Assembly: GCA_033439765.1 (NCBI GenBank)
Contig: JAULSN010000003.1
Span: 6,262,001-6,326,000 of the forward strand
DNA length: 64,000 bases
DNA from: Lasiosphaeria ovina
Taxonomy: Eukaryota; Ascomycota; Sordariomycetes; Sordariales; Lasiosphaeriaceae
Direction of reading: 5' to 3'
A program made the translations under genes and the position numbers. The notes beneath the pieces were generated by a model. That model made no database searches and was not told the origin of the DNA. It saw only the letters and a list, made by a program, of their open reading frames with translations. Positions 14,046 to 25,449 of the stretch are shown in pieces. How positions within the stretch are numbered: position 1 is the first letter of the stretch; every line of letters begins with the position of its first letter.

Positions 14046-14882
14046 ATGCCACAAAACATCTACGACACCCCCGGGTTCTTCACCAACTACTCAAAGCTGC
14101 TGCGCTCGCGCGAGGGGCTGAAGGGTGCTCCGGAATGGCCCCGGCTCCAGTCGTTCCTCCCTGATCTGGGAGGCGCTCGGGTCCTGGACCTCGGCTGCGG
14201 GTTTGGATGGTACAGCCGCTGGATGCATGACTACGGCGCGGTCGAAGTCCGCGCGGTCGACCTGTCCGAGAACATGCTAGGCCAGGCGCGGCTCATGACA
14301 GACGCCGGCCAGTACCGCGGCGTCACGTTCGAGCGCGCCGATCTCGACGGGTCCGACGCGCAGCTGCAGCAGCTCCTGCCAGCCGCGGACAACGGCACGC
14401 TCGATGTCGTGTTCAGCGCGCTGGCGCTGCACTACCTCGAGAACCTGCCGCGTCTCGTCGCGCATGTGCACCGCGTGCTCCGGCCCGGCGGCGTCTTTGT
14501 GTTCTCGGTGGAGCACCCGATCTTCACGGCCCCGTCGGCACCGGGCGTGGTGGAGATCCCGGCGCCGCCTCAGTCCGGGACCCACACGGCGGCGCCGCAA
14601 ACCCGCAGGGTGTGGCCGCTGGACAGCTACCAGTCTGAAGGGCTGCGGGTTACGAACTGGCTGGCCGACGGAGTGCGGAAGCAGCACCGCACCGTCGCCA
14701 CCTATGTCAACATGCTGATCGACGCCGGCTTCGAGCTCACGGGGTTCAACGAGTGGTACCCGACCGGCGCGGAGCTCGAGGCCCATCCTGAATGGGCGAA
14801 CGAGCACAAGAACGAGACGATTAAGCCCACCTTTTTGCTCGTACGTGCTACCAAGAAGGAGCCTGCTGTGGACAAGCTGTAG
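14046..14882 (+). CDS. class I SAM-dependent methyltransferase
   Basis: Single-exon gene of 278 residues with a Rossmann-type methyltransferase domain of the Methyltransf_11/25 type. Motif I is VLDLGCGFGWYSRW at residues 46-59. The acidic end of strand 2 is VRAVDLSENML, and motif IV/post-I is LDVVFSALALHYL followed by VLRPGGVFVFSVEHPI. The substrate is unknown; it would methylate a small molecule using S-adenosylmethionine in the cytosol. It is intronless and very GC-rich, and its overall pattern resembles bacterial stand-alone methyltransferases, which raises the possibility of transfer from bacteria (inference). No biosynthetic partner lies next to it. Confidence 0.88.
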   Translation: MPQNIYDTPGFFTNYSKLLRSREGLKGAPEWPRLQSFLPDLGGARVLDLGCGFGWYSRWMHDYGAVEVRAVDLSENMLGQARLMTDAGQYRGVTFERADLDGSDAQLQQLLPAADNGTLDVVFSALALHYLENLPRLVAHVHRVLRPGGVFVFSVEHPIFTAPSAPGVVEIPAPPQSGTHTAAPQTRRVWPLDSYQSEGLRVTNWLADGVRKQHRTVATYVNMLIDAGFELTGFNEWYPTGAELEAHPEWANEHKNETIKPTFLLVRATKKEPAVDKL

Positions 14883-17462
14883 CGGTGTTCTGGCCCGGAA
14901 CATTGGATATCGGGCAAGTACCCGGCAGATTGATGTGTAATGAGAAAGTAAAAGGGTTAGAGAGGGTCAGAGCAGGTAGAGAGGGTAGCTGATTGACCAA
15001 AGTGCTTTATAGAAACCGGCGCGCATTTTCGAACGATTTGCCGTCGACAATTGTGAGCTGCAATCCCCGGTTGCTTGATGAAAATCGTGGAATTCTTCGC
15101 AATTAGTATGCTGCTGATGAATATAGTAAATTGAAGCAAATGACAGAGTAGTCAAATTGTAGGTTTTCTTTCTTTCTTCTTTTGTCCGGACGATGCGGTT
15201 GCTTGGCGGGCGGGTTACACGGGCAGAGGTGGCCTCCAATCCCGGCACCTGTGCACCGGGCTACCCAAGGCGCGACGCGTCGCGGTTTAGAAGGGGTTAC
15301 CCGAGTGGTTCAGCACGTAAGTTAAGGTACCTATGCTCCGGTGGTCAAAAGGAACGCGAAAGCGATGCAAGGTGTCTGAAGAGACTGGCAATTACGTGAT
15401 AAGCAGCTCGTAGATGCGAAGAGCAAACCCACAGCCGATGCGCAACCGGGAGGCCTCGGTAGTCATTGGTGTCGACTCCTGTCGTCGGAATGTTTCTTTT
15501 GGGGGGGGCTGGAAAATTGTCGCTATAGCTGCCAGTGGCTTTCGTTTTGGGTTGCAGATGCCCGCCTCGAACAACACGGGAAAAAAGTAAAAGGGATCGA
15601 AATTCTCGATAAGTGCGAACCAATCAATCGTTCCGAGTCGCGGAAGCAGATCGGATGTTAACCAGGGCCAACACGGCCGGTTTTGGTTAGCTGAGCCGAT
15701 TGTGTTGCGAAAAGCACCCAAAGTCGTATCCGATACACCCGTTCACAGTTCCCGCCTGCCAACTGCCGCAGCACCAACAAATGCAAGCCGGCAATGACGG
15801 TAGTTGGTTAACCTAGACCTGGAATTACCTGCAAAACATTCTCCAAGTCAGAGCAGCAGTGCGACTTCCTTGCGCCAGGACGTGCACCGCGGGCTTTGAC
15901 GCTGGATATGAAGCCCCGGCTACTTCGTATACACTCCGTACTTCCGGTAGAGAACGCAGCCAAACGCCAGGCGGCTTACTGATGATACGCAGATGGGAAT
16001 GGGATGGCGTGACTAACCTCTGGCGCTTCTGACCAGTCCAAGACGAAGAGTTGGCAGTTCCTGGGCGCCGTTATTGGCGCCCCCCGCATTTTGGCCGGGT
16101 GGCGGCCGCTGTTGGCCCGGCAGTGCCGCTTGTTCCGATGCCTCTAAACTTCGGAGTCGATTTACTTTTCGAGGCTATTCTGGGCAAGGTGCAGTCGCTT
16201 CCAATCTGGCATCGGCAAGCGGCCGTTATCGGCGTGCGACGTGATCACAAGCAACGACGGGTTGGCAGCGGGTTGCAACACCCCACGGAGTCTCAGACAT
16301 TTGCTTCACGGCACCTCTTCTACTGATAAGCGACGGGAGAGCCACGAGGTTTTCGGCTGCGAAAAGGTACACACCTCAGACACATGCCATAAAATTCACG
16401 GACAAGGTTATGAGACAGACCAGCGTAAAGCTTACTGAGGGCGGGTGATCTGCCTGTTCCTGAAGGGAGGGCGGAAAGCTTTGGAGTGGCTCGGATGGGA
16501 GGGTTGCTCTTGGCTTGTCCCCTTGGCCAGGCAGCCGGGGGGGGTGCAATGAGGTCATGGGGATGGCGCTCGTCAGATCACATCACCGTCAGTCGTGGCA
16601 TGCGATATCTTGCGTGAAACGGGATGCAGATCTTGTGTTAAGAGCGGTGGACTGATGAGCTGGTCGCTGCCCAGGGACGGGCTAACCGTCAGCGCCCGAC
16701 GTCCAGTGAGACGCTACCGTAGGTACATGTACATACATAATGTATGTATGCACGGTATGCGCCTAAGGTACCGAGCTGGGTGGGAGCCAAAGCTTGGAAC
16801 TCGAAAGTTAATAGCAAGCGGCCTATCCATCACCAGGGCCAACAAGACGAAAAATGGCTCCAACGGAGCTTCTTTGACCTTTTAGCGTTTGCGTCCAAAG
16901 TAAATTCGCAAGCGCACCAGGATGAAATGCCGGCTGGCAGCTGCAGCAAATCCCGAAGTCGCATTTTCAAGGGCGGCCGGGCTGCGAGTCGTGGGGCCAT
17001 CTCCACTCTCGTGACCCACACCGCCCGCTTGGCATCGAGATCACATCACATCACCGGAACTGGCCAACGTTGGTTGCTCCCGTTGCGTCCGTCCTTGACG
17101 TGTCCGTCTGTCGACCGAAAGCCTAGCTTTCCCGAGTCGCTGCGCTTGCTGTCGGGTGTGAGTGGGAACCATACGAGGCTCGAGATAAATCACTTTGCAT
17201 CCCGTCACTTAAATACCGTCAATGCGATCCCCGATCTGCCATTTCCACGTCCCTCTCGCGAGCCCCTTTCCGTTGTGGTCGTCCAATTAGAACCCCACAT
17301 TTCCTACCTGGGCTAAAACAATTGCACATCGACCTCACGCCTTGCAACGCTTGACATTATTTATTTACTAAATAAACCGAGGTCGACATATCGCCTAGCA
17401 ACGGGAGGCGCACTATACGGTGCTTTTTGAAGGGATAACACGCACGGCAGCCGGGGCGGAAA
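14883..17462. other. intergenic, no gene recognised
   Basis: About 2.6 kb. Frames at 15345-15721 (-) and 16744-17316 (+) have no recognisable domain. A palindromic TACATGTACATACATAATGTATGTATG stretch sits near 16724-16750. Confidence 0.5.
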
Positions 17463-18188
17463 ATGGCCATGTCACTGACCGACAACCCGGTCCGCAGCCG
17501 TCAACATGCCGTCTACGGCCGGCCGGGCAGCGGGCGGAGCTCGACATCCTCGCTATGCGACAACAACGACCTGGCCATCACGCCGTGCCCCGTAGACAGC
17601 TCCGCTGCCCTACACGCCGCCCAGCAGTGGCGCACCCGGCCCACCGGCGCACCCCAAGGCCAGGCCCGAACAACACCGCCGCCCAGCTGGCGCAACAGCC
17701 TGGCGACAAGCAGCCTCGACGGGCTTGACGGCGGTGAACCCTCCGACGCCGGCAACAACGGCGACGACGTCGACTCCAGAACGCTGTGGCGGCGCATGCT
17801 CGCCATCCAGCGCATGTTCGGCTGCTACAACTCTGCGCGCATGCGCGCTGCTCTCGACGCGGGCGTTGATGGCGAGAGATTGATTCGTGAGTCCCCCCTG
17901 CTGGCAACCATGTGTTTCAAATTCTGTTTTGCGTCATGGGTGAAAATTTACAAAAATCGAATTTGGCGACGCGGTTATCAAAGGATTCTTAGACTGACAC
18001 GCGCTCGCAACAACACAGCGTCCAGGACCTGCCTCGACCTGCTGAACGACAGCATCGACCAGTTACCCGAGGAGTCCAAGCGCGAGCTCGAACGATTCCT
18101 GGAAAATGAGGGTGAGGCCGCCTCGCAGGGAACCAAGCGCGGCTGGATACAGCGCTTGCTGCATAGCCCGACTATCCTCCGGCACTGA
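17463..18188 (+). CDS. hypothetical protein, 197 aa, two exons
   Basis: Not recognised. Exons 17463-17886 and 18019-18188 give 197 residues. The 132-bp intron is a multiple of three and lacks a stop, but it has a good donor (GTGAGT) and acceptor (ACACAG). Splicing also removes an atypical Phe/Lys/Trp-rich stretch, so the spliced form is preferred. The N-terminal two thirds are Ser/Pro/Gln/Asp-rich and probably disordered. A helical segment follows (LWRRMLAIQRMFGCYNSARMR, about residues 105-125). A second helical, acidic segment follows after the intron (RTCLDLLNDSIDQLPEESK). No signal peptide or membrane helix is visible. Confidence 0.55.
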   Translation: MAMSLTDNPVRSRQHAVYGRPGSGRSSTSSLCDNNDLAITPCPVDSSAALHAAQQWRTRPTGAPQGQARTTPPPSWRNSLATSSLDGLDGGEPSDAGNNGDDVDSRTLWRRMLAIQRMFGCYNSARMRAALDAGVDGERLIRESPLLATMCFKFCFASWVKIYKNRIWRRGYQRILRLTRARNNTASRTCLDLLNDSIDQLPEESKRELERFLENEGEAASQGTKRGWIQRLLHSPTILRH

Positions 18189-18934
18189 ATGCGGGTGGGT
18201 TGGGTCTGGGTTGGAGTTTTTCTTTTGTTGGTCTGGGTCGGAAAAGCAATCGGAGAACCAACTTCGCGCGCGCGTCTGGAACGCGAGATTATAACGCCAG
18301 TTTTTTTTTCTCGGTTTTCTCTTTTTGTTGGGGAACGGGGGTTGGGGCGGCGTTTTCTTTTCGTATCATTTCGGGGACCGGCGGCAGGGAAGCTGTTTCC
18401 GGAGGCTTCAAGGCCCGGCGCGGGTTTTCATTGTGTGATCGGACTACGTGTGCGTGTGTGTGATCCATACAGATTGGACCTGTACCCATGATACCCCTTT
18501 GTTTTAAGAGCGGAAATTAAATTTTCTTTCATCTGATCGCCGACCTACCCGCAGGTGCGATCCGGATTGGGACCGGACAAGTGTTGTCAATAATGGCTTG
18601 GCCTGGAGCCTTGACCGTCTGGGTCCTTTCTCTATTCTCCATGGCAATGCTGGTTCCGGCGTGCTGGTAATTAGGAGCCATAACTCTGATTATTCAACCA
18701 CGTGTCTGTTGTAGTTATTTTCGCAACCATATCGACAAGTCAAACAAAGTCGCAGAATGTGGATTTCTGAGCCCATGATTTGATATACGTGGATTGGATG
18801 GTATTTGCACGTCTAATCTTTATTAACCATCACCCGGGTAGTCGGACATATATAATATTACTACCATATTACAAAGTTGGCGCAGTGGAAACGACAAGAG
18901 GGAAGCAGAAAACAAACCAGGCCGCCACCCGGAC

Positions 18935-21900
18935 TCAAGCGGGCGGGTGGACGAGGGCGCCCCAGTAGCCGGGGTCGGACTCGGTCGGGGCGCCGGTCAA
19001 GTCGAGCCAGTTCTTGGCGTTTCCGGCGGCGTTGCCCTTGCGCTTGATGCCCTGGGCGTCGCACACGTTGCGGTGGCTGACAGGGATGTAGGGAGCGCGG
19101 GCCTGCAGCACGTCGGGGGCCTCAACGAAGGTCGCCGTCAGCCCGGCCTCAACATGCCACTCGGTGTGGCAGTGGAACAGGTTGATGCCCGGGTTGCTCG
19201 CCACGAACCGCAGCGTTGCCGACGTGCCCGCGTACACGATCACCGTGTCGCGCCGCATCGGGATCGCCGGCTCGCTGTACAGCCCCGGGAAGTTTGTGCC
19301 GCCGTCGGCCCGGCTGACCACCTGGAAGTTGTGCCCGTGCAGGTGGAACGGGTGCGCCCGGTCGTCGTGGTTGTTGATGTTGATCTCGACGACGGCGTTG
19401 AAGGGCAGCACAAACGTGTTGGAGTTTTGGCCGTAGATGGCCGGGTTCTTGACCACGTCGGCCGGTGCCGTCAGCGCCGTGTACAGCGTGGGGATCTGCC
19501 GAGCGAGTTAGATCAGCTGGATCAAAGCAGAGAGTCAGAGCGGCTTACCTTTTGCGCGAGATAGGTGACGCCGTTGAAAAAGGCTCTGGTTGATCCCCAG
19601 CTGTTGGTCCCGAAGCCGGCCGTGAGAAACACGCGAGTGGTTGGGTTCGTCAAAAGGGGCATCACGTCATATGGCACCAGCTGCGTGTCGTCCCACGGCT
19701 TGATTCTGGACGACAGGTCGAAGGGCTGCGGCAGCGGCTTGGCCGGGTCGTAGACGAGCCAGCCGGCAGTCTTGGATCATGGATTAGTTAGCACCCGCCG
19801 TTGCTTAATTATCACAGAACGCCGCCAAGGAGTGAGGGTCGACTAGGTAACTTACTGATGCCTGCTGACCAGGTGGCGTCGCCGAGATGTCAAACATTTG
19901 CGAGTTCATGAAGGCCGCTATCGCAAAGTTCTGGCTCGCAGTCGGCTTGGCCTTGACGAGGACGCTGTAGCGCTGGGCGACGCCCACGAACAGTTGGCTG
20001 ACGGTCAGGGGTTGCGTATAGACACCGTCCACCTACGAAGTTGGAGTTAGCGAAGCAGGAACACGACAATAAGCCCGCAGACACTCACCTCAACAATGGT
20101 CATGTCATGCTGGTCAAACTCCAAGTACTGCGCTGCCACGGCGCCCATGTTGATGATGCGGAACAGGTACGTCTTGCCCGGCACAATGCTGAACTTGACA
20201 TTTTGCGCCTCGTTGATCAGGCCGGAGTTGGGAACTGGCTCTGCGCCGCCGGTGGAGTCCGTGTTGTCCGAAGACAGGTACTGATGTACCAGGAAGGGCG
20301 CCTCGGTGTGGTATAGGTCCGACAGCGTCACGGCGATCTCGGCGTCCGGGATGCCGTACGGCGCTTTGACGTCGTTGACCATGAGCGGGCCGCGGAAGCC
20401 GTCTGTTCAAAGGGAAGTTGTTAGTGACAGAAACTCGACAGGGGTCAGATGAGACTGAAGCGGGAAGCGCCTACCAATGTATTGTCCGCCAATGTGGGCA
20501 TGGTACCTGCGAGAAATGTCCGTAAGCAATGAGGTAATCAGCAGCATCGAGACCGGAAACATACCAATATGTCCCAGGCTGCAAGACCTTGAACTGGTAG
20601 ACGAAGGACGCGCCCGGCTGTATGGGACACTGCGTGACCATGGCTGGCCCGTCGGCATACGTTGTATTTTCCTGGAAAATGCCATGGAAGTGAATGGCGG
20701 TGCTCTCGTTGCCGAGCGAGTTGACGACGTTGATCTTGATCTCGTCGCCGAGGTTGACGAGAAGGGGCGGGCAGGGCCACTGGCCGTTGATGCCGACAAA
20801 AGGGCGCGCAAACCCGTCTGGCGCGGCCCGCACCCACGTGATGTTCCAGTTGAAGGTACGCAGGATGGGTTTGGGTACCTTGACGGTGCCTGTCGCCGAG
20901 GGGAAGAGGGTGGATCTAGTTGGGGTGCTGAGGGTAGAGGTCCTTGAACTGCTGGAAGATGTCGATGATCTCCGAGAAGTTGACGACGATGAGCTCGTCC
21001 GGGACGATGAGGAACTGCTTCTCGTGCTAGAGGTTGAAGACGACCTGCTGCTGCTTGAGGACGACCTGCTGCTGCTTGAGGACGACCTGCTGCTGCTTGA
21101 GGACGACCTGCTGCTGCTTGAAGACGTCCTCGAACTCGAAGACGAGGATGACGACCTAGAGCTGGAAGTGGAGCTGGTTCTACTCGTCGAAGACGATGAC
21201 CTGCTGGACGAAGATGACCTTGAAGTCGATGATGATGACGATCTTAAGCTTGTCGAAGAAGTGGAGCTACTTCTGCTGGACGAAGTGCTAGACGATGACC
21301 GGCTGGTGCTGCTGGTGGAAGAAGTTCTGCTCGACGACGTGGAGCTGGTTGAGATGGGAGGCGGGGGTCCGGGAGGAGCTATGGCAATTATTTTGTTTGA
21401 GCTGGACGTGTAGATCCTAGAATTCCCAAACACGGGCCTCTGGAACTTTTGCAGGCGGCCAGAGGCGACTGCAAGGGCAATTGGCTGTAGGACTCCGCCC
21501 ACAGGCACGGCGTTGTACGCAACAAGCCCCTGGTTGACGTCGGCTAACCAAACCTGCTCTTTGTCAGCGGCGTCTCACGACGGATGACTGGAGAGAAGAC
21601 GTACAATTCCCGTACCAGCCTTCCCGTTGAGAGTCGTCACAGTTGGTATTCCCTGCCCTGCAAATGTCATCGAACTCTGGCCCGCCAAAGTAAAAAGGGG
21701 CTTGCCGCCGCTGATGCTGAATTTGTAGGCATACAAAACGTCATTTGTCGGGGCAAAGCTGGACAGAGTTGGTTAAGATTTCAGAGAAAGGGGAATGTTA
21801 TAGGGTCAAAACTCACTAGATATAACCGCCCTCTCCCGGGTAGCTCCCAATCCCTCCATAGAAGGATGTCCCGACCGTGATTTGCTGAAGCACCTTGTCA

Positions 21901-23353
21901 GTACCTCCTGGCCCATTCGCAAACCCCCCGAGGTCATCAGCATTCAAAATACTCAGCACGCCCCCGGGCCCTTTGCCGCCGACAAGGGCAATCCGCGCGA
22001 CCCCTCCGCCAGAGAACGCGGCTGGGTCTAGTAGCGTGACGCCTGAGCTGCCGAGGTCTTTATCGCCTCCATTCAGATTCTGGTAGTTGTACGCTTCCCA
22101 GTAGTCCTGCATGAAGTGTGTCAGACTTTCACGCAAACAGCACGGTTCAAGGGGTTAGTCGCATGGCCCTCACCTGTTGCGTCAGAGCTCCGCTCGTCAG
22201 GTCGACTCGAAAGTTGCACACGGCGTTGGGCAGCGTGCTGATGGGCACCTTGCCGTTCGCCGGGGTCCCGGCGCCGTTGGCTCCCTGTCCGCGGCCGTTT
22301 CTGTGCGCATTAAGTCAGCTGAATGGGAAGGAGTTCTCTCAAGGAAAAGGGCTGGAGCTACGGACCCAGTCGCAAAGAATATCCTGCTGTTTGGCGCATC
22401 CCAGGAAATGGCCATGCCACTGTGCCAGATCCCGACCTTGCCCCCTGACTGGTCGTTGATGTCCAGGGGCTGCGGCGACGGGGCGCCAGGTGCGGCTGCC
22501 ATGGCAACCATGTTGGCGACGTTGCCAGTGGTTTTGGACACCGTCACAAGCATTCCCGAGTAGTTGAAATTGTCACTGAGAAAATAGTGGTTAGTTAGCG
22601 TGTGACTTCATCCAATAGTTGACAGAAATGCTCACCAGTGGCCTCCGAATCCAGCGACGATGTAGTCGCCTGCCATGGCAAGACTCGGCCGCTGCAGGAC
22701 GGTCCCGCCTACAAAGTAACGAGCTCGGTCGTTGACGGCGTTGTGACCCTCGAGACTGACGGGGAACCCTGCAGCGTTCTGCAATGAGGGAAGCCTCACG
22801 GCGTAGAGCTTGTACTGGCCGTTGATGGCCCCCCCGCCGGCAGCGCCGTTCTTGTAGCCCTTGGAATAGAGATACATGATGTTGGTGCTGGGGTCAATGA
22901 CTGGAGTCGACGTGATGCCGATCATGTTGGGTATATCGCCGCACTGAGCATCGCTGGCGAGGAACGGGGGGTCCAGAGTCCGCTGCTGGACAATGGCGCC
23001 CGTGAGACCGTCTAGCACGCGGATGACGTTTTGGTTCGACACGACAATGACATACTCGTTTGCGCCGCCAGGGGCGGTCCAGACCAAGGGTTTTGCGTGA
23101 AACATCTCATTGGTGTTGAACGTGTCTCTCCACTGCATCACGTAGGAGCCCAAGTTCGCAGGATCGACATTGTGGTTAGGGAGATATCCGGATTGCGGTA
23201 CATCCTGAGAGCGTGGTCAGTCAAACCAGTGAGTCCGGCTTCTGCGACCTCAAGAGAACAACTCACACCATCCTGCAGCTCATCAGTGGGCGAGACCGAA
23301 AGAACAAGTGCCGGTAGAGCCACCAGCACTGCCCACGCAAGAGACGGCCACAT
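18935..23353 (-). CDS. secreted PQQ-type beta-propeller / multicopper oxidase fusion
   Basis: Predicted extracellular bifunctional protein. Twelve exons (from the 5' end: 23353-23267, 23204-22636, 22575-22366, 22300-22174, 22106-21817, 21758-21605, 21553-20565, 20506-20475, 20402-20089, 20032-19856, 19770-19549, 19495-18935) keep one frame to 1243 residues. Residues 1-20 form a signal peptide. Residues about 30-540 form a quinoprotein/polyvinyl-alcohol-dehydrogenase-like propeller without a CxxCH heme site. Residues about 546-700 are a Ser/Thr/Arg linker. From about 705 there is a three-cupredoxin multicopper oxidase with all four copper motifs: HFHG (767), [15 protein letters not shown] (1105) and HCHTEWH (1165), with an axial Leu ten residues after the Cys. 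The oxidase part looks ferroxidase/Fet3-like or laccase-like. There is no C-terminal membrane helix. Exon 7 alone spans propeller end, linker and oxidase start. Confidence 0.9.
20920..21360 (-). repeat. low-complexity Ser-rich linker coding repeat
   Basis: Inside exon 7 of the fusion gene. On the + strand four near-perfect 21-bp units (GAGGACGACCTGCTGCTGCTT) run from about 21036 to 21120. They are flanked by degenerate GACGAY/CTGCTG repeats out to about 20920 and 21350. They encode the Ser/Arg/Thr linker. The same stretch leaves the opposite strand open as an acidic Leu/Asp/Glu frame (20694-21413), which is treated as a by-product. Confidence 0.8.
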
Positions 23354-25449
23354 TGTAAAGGAGTGTAAGACGGCTTAGCCAGTAACGAGTGGAACGTGAC
23401 TTAGTCAACGAAGAAAATCCAAGCAGCTCTCACAGCATGTGAGGCAAACAAATGTCCCTTTGACCAACAAAGAAAGATAATAAGAACTAGGGATATGGAC
23501 CGGAGAATTTCGACATCAAGGGGAGGGTTGAGGTAAAAGAGCGGCAACGAAACAGCAAGCGTGGGGGTGCATCTCATCAACCCGCATCCTTTCCGATGGA
23601 AACAAACGTGGAAAACGTCACAGACGGACATTTTGAATACTAGGCTTGTACAGAGGCGTTTCAGAGATTAAACGGTGGAGCAAAGGTGCCGGCCATACAC
23701 CGGGGTGCTATGGCAGTGGCTTTTCAGCTTGCGGGCCGCAGGCAGCCCCCCTGGTGGTGCTGCAAATATTGAACGCCACAAGGTAAGCCACCGAAAACAG
23801 ACGAGCACGCATCGCCCATATTCTTGCGCTTGATGGCAGCCGGTTTGGGAAGTACGAAACGTGGCTTGCGTGTTCACTTTAATGTTCCGTGCTACCGTTG
23901 AGCGAGTTGGCATTCAGCCGGCGTCCTTCATTTCCATATTGTCTCTCCCTCACGCCTCGTCTTGGCTTATCGACACGAGGGCACAATGTCGAACGGAGTA
24001 GCCAGCCAGTGAGACGTCGGGCAATTATCGCCAATGCGCAGAGACCTCCTCGTCAGCCCTGTTCCTTGCATTGGCACACGCCGCCACAGCCGCCACATTC
24101 CTCGTCCATACGGTCGGGCAGTCGAGCTTGCGGAGGCTGCCCGCTGCTTTGGTGGTGAGCTGAAGATAAGCATGTCTCAGGCCGTCACTCGGGTCGGCAG
24201 CAGGCAGCTTCCCTTCCGACAGCGAAATGGGTATGGCTAATAAGGATATGAGCTTGGCTTTGTGATTCCTCTCTCCTCCTGACGCCTGCATCATGGCTTT
24301 GATGATGATCGGGTTGCAGCAGCATCAACAGCATTGCTGGGCTGTCCTCAGCCCCTGCATTGCTGCATGCGACATGGCTGCAAGGCGTGTTTGTCGTGTG
24401 CATCCGGCCGCGAGAGTCCAATCCGGGCTGCGAGAAGGCAGCTGCCCGTCCAATATCCCACCCCAATTTGCGCACCGCACATTGTCATTCAGCCGCTGCC
24501 CGTCAAAACTATCACATCTCATACATAATTCACGGAATCTGAGCAAAATTCGAGGCTTTGTCTGACTCAGGTCCACCGCGTAATTGGATAGGTTAGGTGG
24601 GTAGACAGACGGCAGTTTAGTCTCACAAATACCAACGCAGATGTGGTCTAATCCTCTCTTTTACCTGTACCCTTACGCTCATCCCTGGTCTTAAGATGTA
24701 AGGTACCATTGCATCTTACACGCCGAGGTGGGTCCAGCTTGCAAGAGGTGGTAGGATGGGTAGGATGGAAGCCCATCATTCAGAGCCGCCAAATCTTAAT
24801 TCAACTTAACCTCCGTCCTGTCTGGGTTATGGCCGTTATAATTCCGTTATTATATACCTGCCGTGATGTAAGTTCGCTGACTGTGCTATTTTGCGGCTGC
24901 TTACAAGATCTCGCGGGCTATCCGCCAGCCACTCAGCGGTGGTGTTTACTCCGTATTACAAGCTAGAAATGTCGTTGCATCACATGTAATTAAGATTTCG
25001 GTTTATTCACTTGTCAAAATTAGCAACCACCTCTAGACATGCGTTCTCTGGCTTGATCTCTGGTGTTGAACTGGTGCCCTCCAGCACTTAAAAGTCACAT
25101 GTGTAAGCATCTGAAGAGGATTTGTATCTGCCACGTTGGTGGATCAAGATGCTATCGGTCGAAAGCGGCGAGGACAGAAATTTTCAACCATCTGTTTGGC
25201 TAGCCCCACACCTGGGTCTGAGCCGAGGCATGTCGATCCACTTTGGGATCCAGTCCAGAGGCCAGACCATCCATCACCTCCTTCCTGCAAGCAATACAGT
25301 CATCAGTTCCCGCCCCAAAACAGGCTCCCCCGGAGGCGAACACATGAGCTCGGTCATTGAAGCAGCAAAGGGCGTTGATTAATAATCTAACTAATTGGTA
25401 ATTATATTTATGTACTGTGTTGGACCGCGCATCGCCGCCTAAGTGAAAG
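23354..25449. other. intergenic, no gene recognised
   Basis: About 2.1 kb, covering the upstream region of the fusion gene and the 3' flank of the 25450 gene. A GATAA core lies at 23476-23480, about 125 bp upstream of the fusion start codon. No open frame here carries a recognisable domain. Confidence 0.5.

Noticed and set aside
20694..21413. Open + strand frame of 239 codons rich in Leu, Asp and Glu
   Set aside because: It is the antisense of the Ser-rich linker. Repeated GAC/CTG/GAG words keep the opposite strand open, with no domain and no gene-like start.
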